From Anoplolepis gracilipes (lineage: Eukaryota > Arthropoda > Insecta > Hymenoptera > Formicidae): a DNA stretch of 64,000 bases. The notes under the pieces are model-generated. The model searched no databases, was not told the DNA's origin, and saw only the letters and a list, made by a program, of their open reading frames with translations. Shown piece by piece: positions 60,998 through 64,000 of the stretch (position 1 is the first letter of the stretch; each line of letters starts with the position of its first letter). Location of the stretch: the NCBI RefSeq assembly GCF_047496725.1, contig NC_132984.1, positions 2,553,001-2,617,000 of the forward strand. The letters are read 5' to 3'. The position numbers and the translations under genes are program-made.

Positions 60998-61000
60998 CAT
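60998..61000 (-). promoter_or_regulatory. Candidate alternative SK start: ATG abutting a perfect 5' splice donor
   Basis: On the minus strand ACTACAATG is followed directly by GTAAGTATT, a near-ideal 5' splice site. Splicing in phase 0 to the SK S2 exon at 59100 would give a protein starting M-ASFYSTALKTL, which lacks the N-terminus and S1. The upstream frame starting at MILNKF does not keep the SK frame. Mammalian SK3 has comparable S1-less isoforms from alternative first exons. Without transcript data this remains a proposal. Confidence 0.3.
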
Positions 61001-62098
61001 TGTAGTCGCGACTTTCGCGTAAATTTATTCAAAATCATTACTATATTACGAAGAAGTTTGCTTCTTCCCCGGAAGCTTCGATAAATGTAATGTCATGGAA
61101 ATGAATGTTCGATAAAAAAAAACATTACATGTTTACAACTTAAACAAAATATTTCAGCTGAAATATTAATAATAAAAAGAGTGAAAGAATATTTGTAGAT
61201 TTTTTTTACTTTTCTTTTTCTTTTTCTTTTACAAAAATAAAAAAACCAAAGATCAGATTCGTAAGAAATTTGAAAACTATATGTATATACGAAGATATGA
61301 AAAATTTATTTGTAAAATCATCTGCGTTGCAAACACGATTTTAAATATACATATTACAATTATCCGTTATTCCAAACTGACCGGTCGACTGAATTTACCG
61401 TAAACATATTTCAATGGGATGATCCAATTATATCGGTTATTGCCTCTTGAAGATGAAAATCGTAAGCTCGATGTCGCACATGGTAACCATGATGTGCAAT
61501 AATAAATTTACGAGCACCGATGCCAAAGGCTGACATCGATATAACGTTACCGACTAGGGAGACAGGGGGAGGATTATACCGCTCGTGGTCCACGTGAATT
61601 AATGCGATTGCATCTCACAGGGCCGATTTTCCCGAGAAAATCGCGTGGGCGCATTTCCATTCTCTATCAACTTGATTATAGCCTCACCCGCGGTAGTACA
61701 TATCTAAGAGATAATGCGGAGTTTATCTATCTCTATTAAGAGAGTGGAATATCTTTACACGAGATATCTTTAGAACAACTCCCTTTTTTGTTCGACTTTT
61801 TATTCATAAAATCTATCTTTGTTTTATTTTCCATTTATTTATACTGGGAAAAAGCAACACGTGTCACTTCACGTTACTCCAACGACGCGAGAATCCAAAA
61901 GACTTGTAGAAAAAAATAAAAAACGATAGATGGCCTGTTGGAAAAAGTTTGAGCAGGGTCAAGACGTGAATAAAAAAAAAAAAAAAAAAAAAAAGCGCTT
62001 GATAGATGTCTTTTAAAAGTTTGCCGGTTTCGCTTTCTCTCGCTTTTTTCTGAAACTTCCTAACCGAAATCGAGATGTTCTCGCAGCCGTGAAAATGG

Positions 62099-62353
62099 TT
62101 GTCCTCCCTCGTAATGAAAACTTGTAAGCGACTGATCATCCCCTTAAAGAGGCTCGCCGATCGATTAGGGCAATATGGAGAGTCGTGCCAAGCCGACCCT
62201 CCTGACGATTCTGGCATTCCTCTTTGTATCGCGTCAACGATGTCCTGCATCCTTCTCGGATGCATTCAGATCGCGCCGGCACGTCCCGATGCCGATTATA
62301 TTAGCTTCCGCTCTCCTCGCATTCGTACGGAAATACTGGTCGACAGTGATTAT
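62099..62353 (+). other. Candidate coding exon, unrecognised
   Basis: A locally GC-richer segment open in two frames and closed by a consensus donor (GATTAT|GTAAGT). From ATG 62175 one frame reads MESRAKPTLLTILAFLFVSR, which resembles a short signal anchor, and ends in phase 2 at the donor. The other frame reads through to ILVDSDY in phase 0. No homologue is recognised and no acceptor-linked exon was found downstream in the window. Confidence 0.2.
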
Positions 62354-64000
62354 GTAAGTTTCTTTTATCGACTATATATTTTCTTTTCTGAGAAGCAATT
62401 CTTACACGATTCTTACACGAGATATTTTTATTTTTTCTCTTATTTTTTATGAAAAAGAAAAAAAAAAAGTTTTTTTTTTACCGTCGAAAATAATTTACGG
62501 AATTTTTCTCCATTTATTATTTAACAACTAAACTCTTTGTAGAGAAAAAAAATAACTGTTTTCCCTTTATGAAATTTATACAAGAGACTACCTTCGAATT
62601 GAATATTTCCTTGCCATTTCGTATTTTCAAGTAAATATGGAATAACATTCATTTAAATAATATTATGCAAAGCTTTTATTGCAATACGTTATAATCAAAC
62701 GTATCGGATCGTATATCATATTTTTTTATTCAACTTTGCTTTTATCAGCATTTCAAATGGCCGACTCTTTGATATGGACCGGAAAAATAAAAAAAAAAAA
62801 AAAAGAGGAGGCAGACTATTCGAGATATATACCTTCGTCGGCGCGCGTGCTAATACCGCGTAATATCGCGGAAATCGCGAATAAAACACAGGCCAAGCAC
62901 GATGTTGGTGGAATACTTTCAGATTCGCACGAGGTTACTATAGCGACGGCATGATCTATTCGTGCGTGTTCGAATGTGCGCATGTCGTGCTTTCGACCGA
63001 GCGAGCGGCGCTTCGTTTGTGTGGTCACGCCCTGTGAAATTAACCACCTTTACCGCGTTTTTTCACGTCTGTCGAAAAAAAGGCGTTAAAGTAAAACCAT
63101 GTTCCAGGACGCCGCAAGTTTCGAAAGCGGATTCCTTTGTTCCCGATAGAGGAGTAGGACGCGTAAAATAAAATACACGTGTCACGATGTGCGAACTTTC
63201 AAACTTTCTGTCCAAAAACGAAGTACACTGTGATCTCTCTATGGTATCATAGTACCAGAGAAAAAAAAACAAACAATGAATACAAACATGATAGTCTATC
63301 ATTGTCAAATTTTATAAACTGCCTTTATCGAGGGAATCATCTAAATTATGGGAAAAATGGAAAGAAAAATTTTTCATACAATTATATATAAAACATATCT
63401 GCCTAATAATGAAAAATGGAAATTTAAAGTGTTTTTAATTTGATGTGACAACGCAACAAGAACCTTTCAAGTTGAAAAACCCTAAGATGCCAAAGGGAAA
63501 TCAGATTTAAAATGATTTATAAAATATTATGGACGAAAAATACCGGATAAACTTGAACTTTTCATTAACGCCGCGTCGAGGTGTATGAATTTTTTATAAT
63601 TCTTTTTATAATTCTCCAATAAAACATATTTATCCGACAGCGGAATCATCGGTCTGCCATGTGTTTTGATCCCTCGAACAAGCGTACGTCGATTTATAAC
63701 ATGAACGGTTATTTATAGTCAGTTATTTTGAATTTAGGTTGCCTTTAGCTGTCGGACATTCATTCGACGCACGTGCGCGCCACACCTTTGAAGATAAAAA
63801 TCACCTGCGGTCATGAATATTGCGTTTTATATACGTGCGATATAAAATATTTCGTCGACAAATACAATACACAAATTTACGAAATATTAGGTGTAATACG
63901 ATTTTTTTTTTTAATGAGACTCTAACAAGAGATAATTTTCTCATCGTCACGTTCAAGTTTCCGGACTTTGCAGCTTAATTACCGGAATTAATACTCGCGT

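Larger units (their letters stand above)
59101..64000. other. SK upstream intron sequence; candidate alternative exons
   Basis: This should be intron between the SK S2 exon and 5' exons beyond the right edge. I searched both strands for S1 (SDYALVMGMFGI-type sequence) and found none. Two spots deserve note and are listed separately: a minus-strand ATG abutting a perfect donor at 60998, and a plus-strand open segment with a consensus donor ending at 62353. The rest is AT-rich with A/T runs and a G-rich tract. Confidence 0.55.

Noticed and set aside
1..64000. tRNA, rRNA or conserved ncRNA genes
   Set aside because: I looked for B-box-like GGTTCGAATCC and obvious rRNA or snRNA words on both strands and saw none; a covariance-model search would be needed to exclude diverged ones.
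1..64000. A multi-gene novel system such as a defence island or biosynthetic cluster
   Set aside because: The four identified genes are unrelated conserved animal genes with large introns; nothing in their order or spacing indicates a dedicated system.

Overview
This is nuclear DNA from an animal, almost certainly an insect and most likely a hymenopteran such as an ant. That taxonomic call is inference, from the compact multi-exon genes with GT-AG introns, the AT-rich spacers full of (GA)n, (TA)n and poly-A/T tracts, small TA-flanked transposons, and an SK channel with an insect-type C-terminus. I see no bacterial, organellar or viral genes and no rRNA or tRNA.

Four protein genes could be rebuilt exon by exon. 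On the minus strand at 15949-21122 is an androglobin (9 exons, 1,319 codons). On the minus strand at 23888-27626 is pins, the LGN/GPSM2 orthologue (8 exons, 609 codons, four GoLoco motifs). Head-to-head with it on the plus strand, at 29050-32933, is the SR-like splicing factor and PKA anchor AKAP17A (8 exons, 818 codons). On the minus strand at 43869-59100 is the 3' part of an SK small-conductance calcium-activated potassium channel (7 exons, from S2 to the stop; S1 and the N-terminus lie to the right of the window). All exon phases join without a frameshift in the four models.

The left 15 kb has no complete gene. It holds one convincing orphan exon, minus strand 9600-9739, that encodes a signal peptide and ends in a consensus splice donor; its remaining exons were not found and may be off the left edge. 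The same stretch is a graveyard of small inverted-repeat transposons, including a nested insertion, a CRE-rich element with a perfect 49-bp hairpin, and a 269-bp block copied 713 bp away between 20-bp direct repeats.

Other notable items are a decayed DDE transposon with 200-bp inverted termini inside a pins intron, a three-unit 51-bp tandem repeat touching a pins splice donor, a large palindrome between pins and AKAP17A, a possible alternative SK first exon (ATG right at the donor) that would drop S1, an androglobin F helix with Tyr where the proximal heme-binding His is expected, and two G-quadruplex-type tracts in the SK locus. The 33-43.8 kb stretch and the large SK introns look non-coding apart from repeats and a few weak ORFs.

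Functionally the genes are unrelated housekeeping or tissue genes: cilia/sperm (androglobin), spindle orientation and cell polarity (pins), RNA splicing and PKA anchoring (AKAP17A), and neuronal/muscle excitability (SK). I found no evidence for a new multi-gene system; the most unusual signals are the transposon architecture, the androglobin heme-site change and the SK alternative start.
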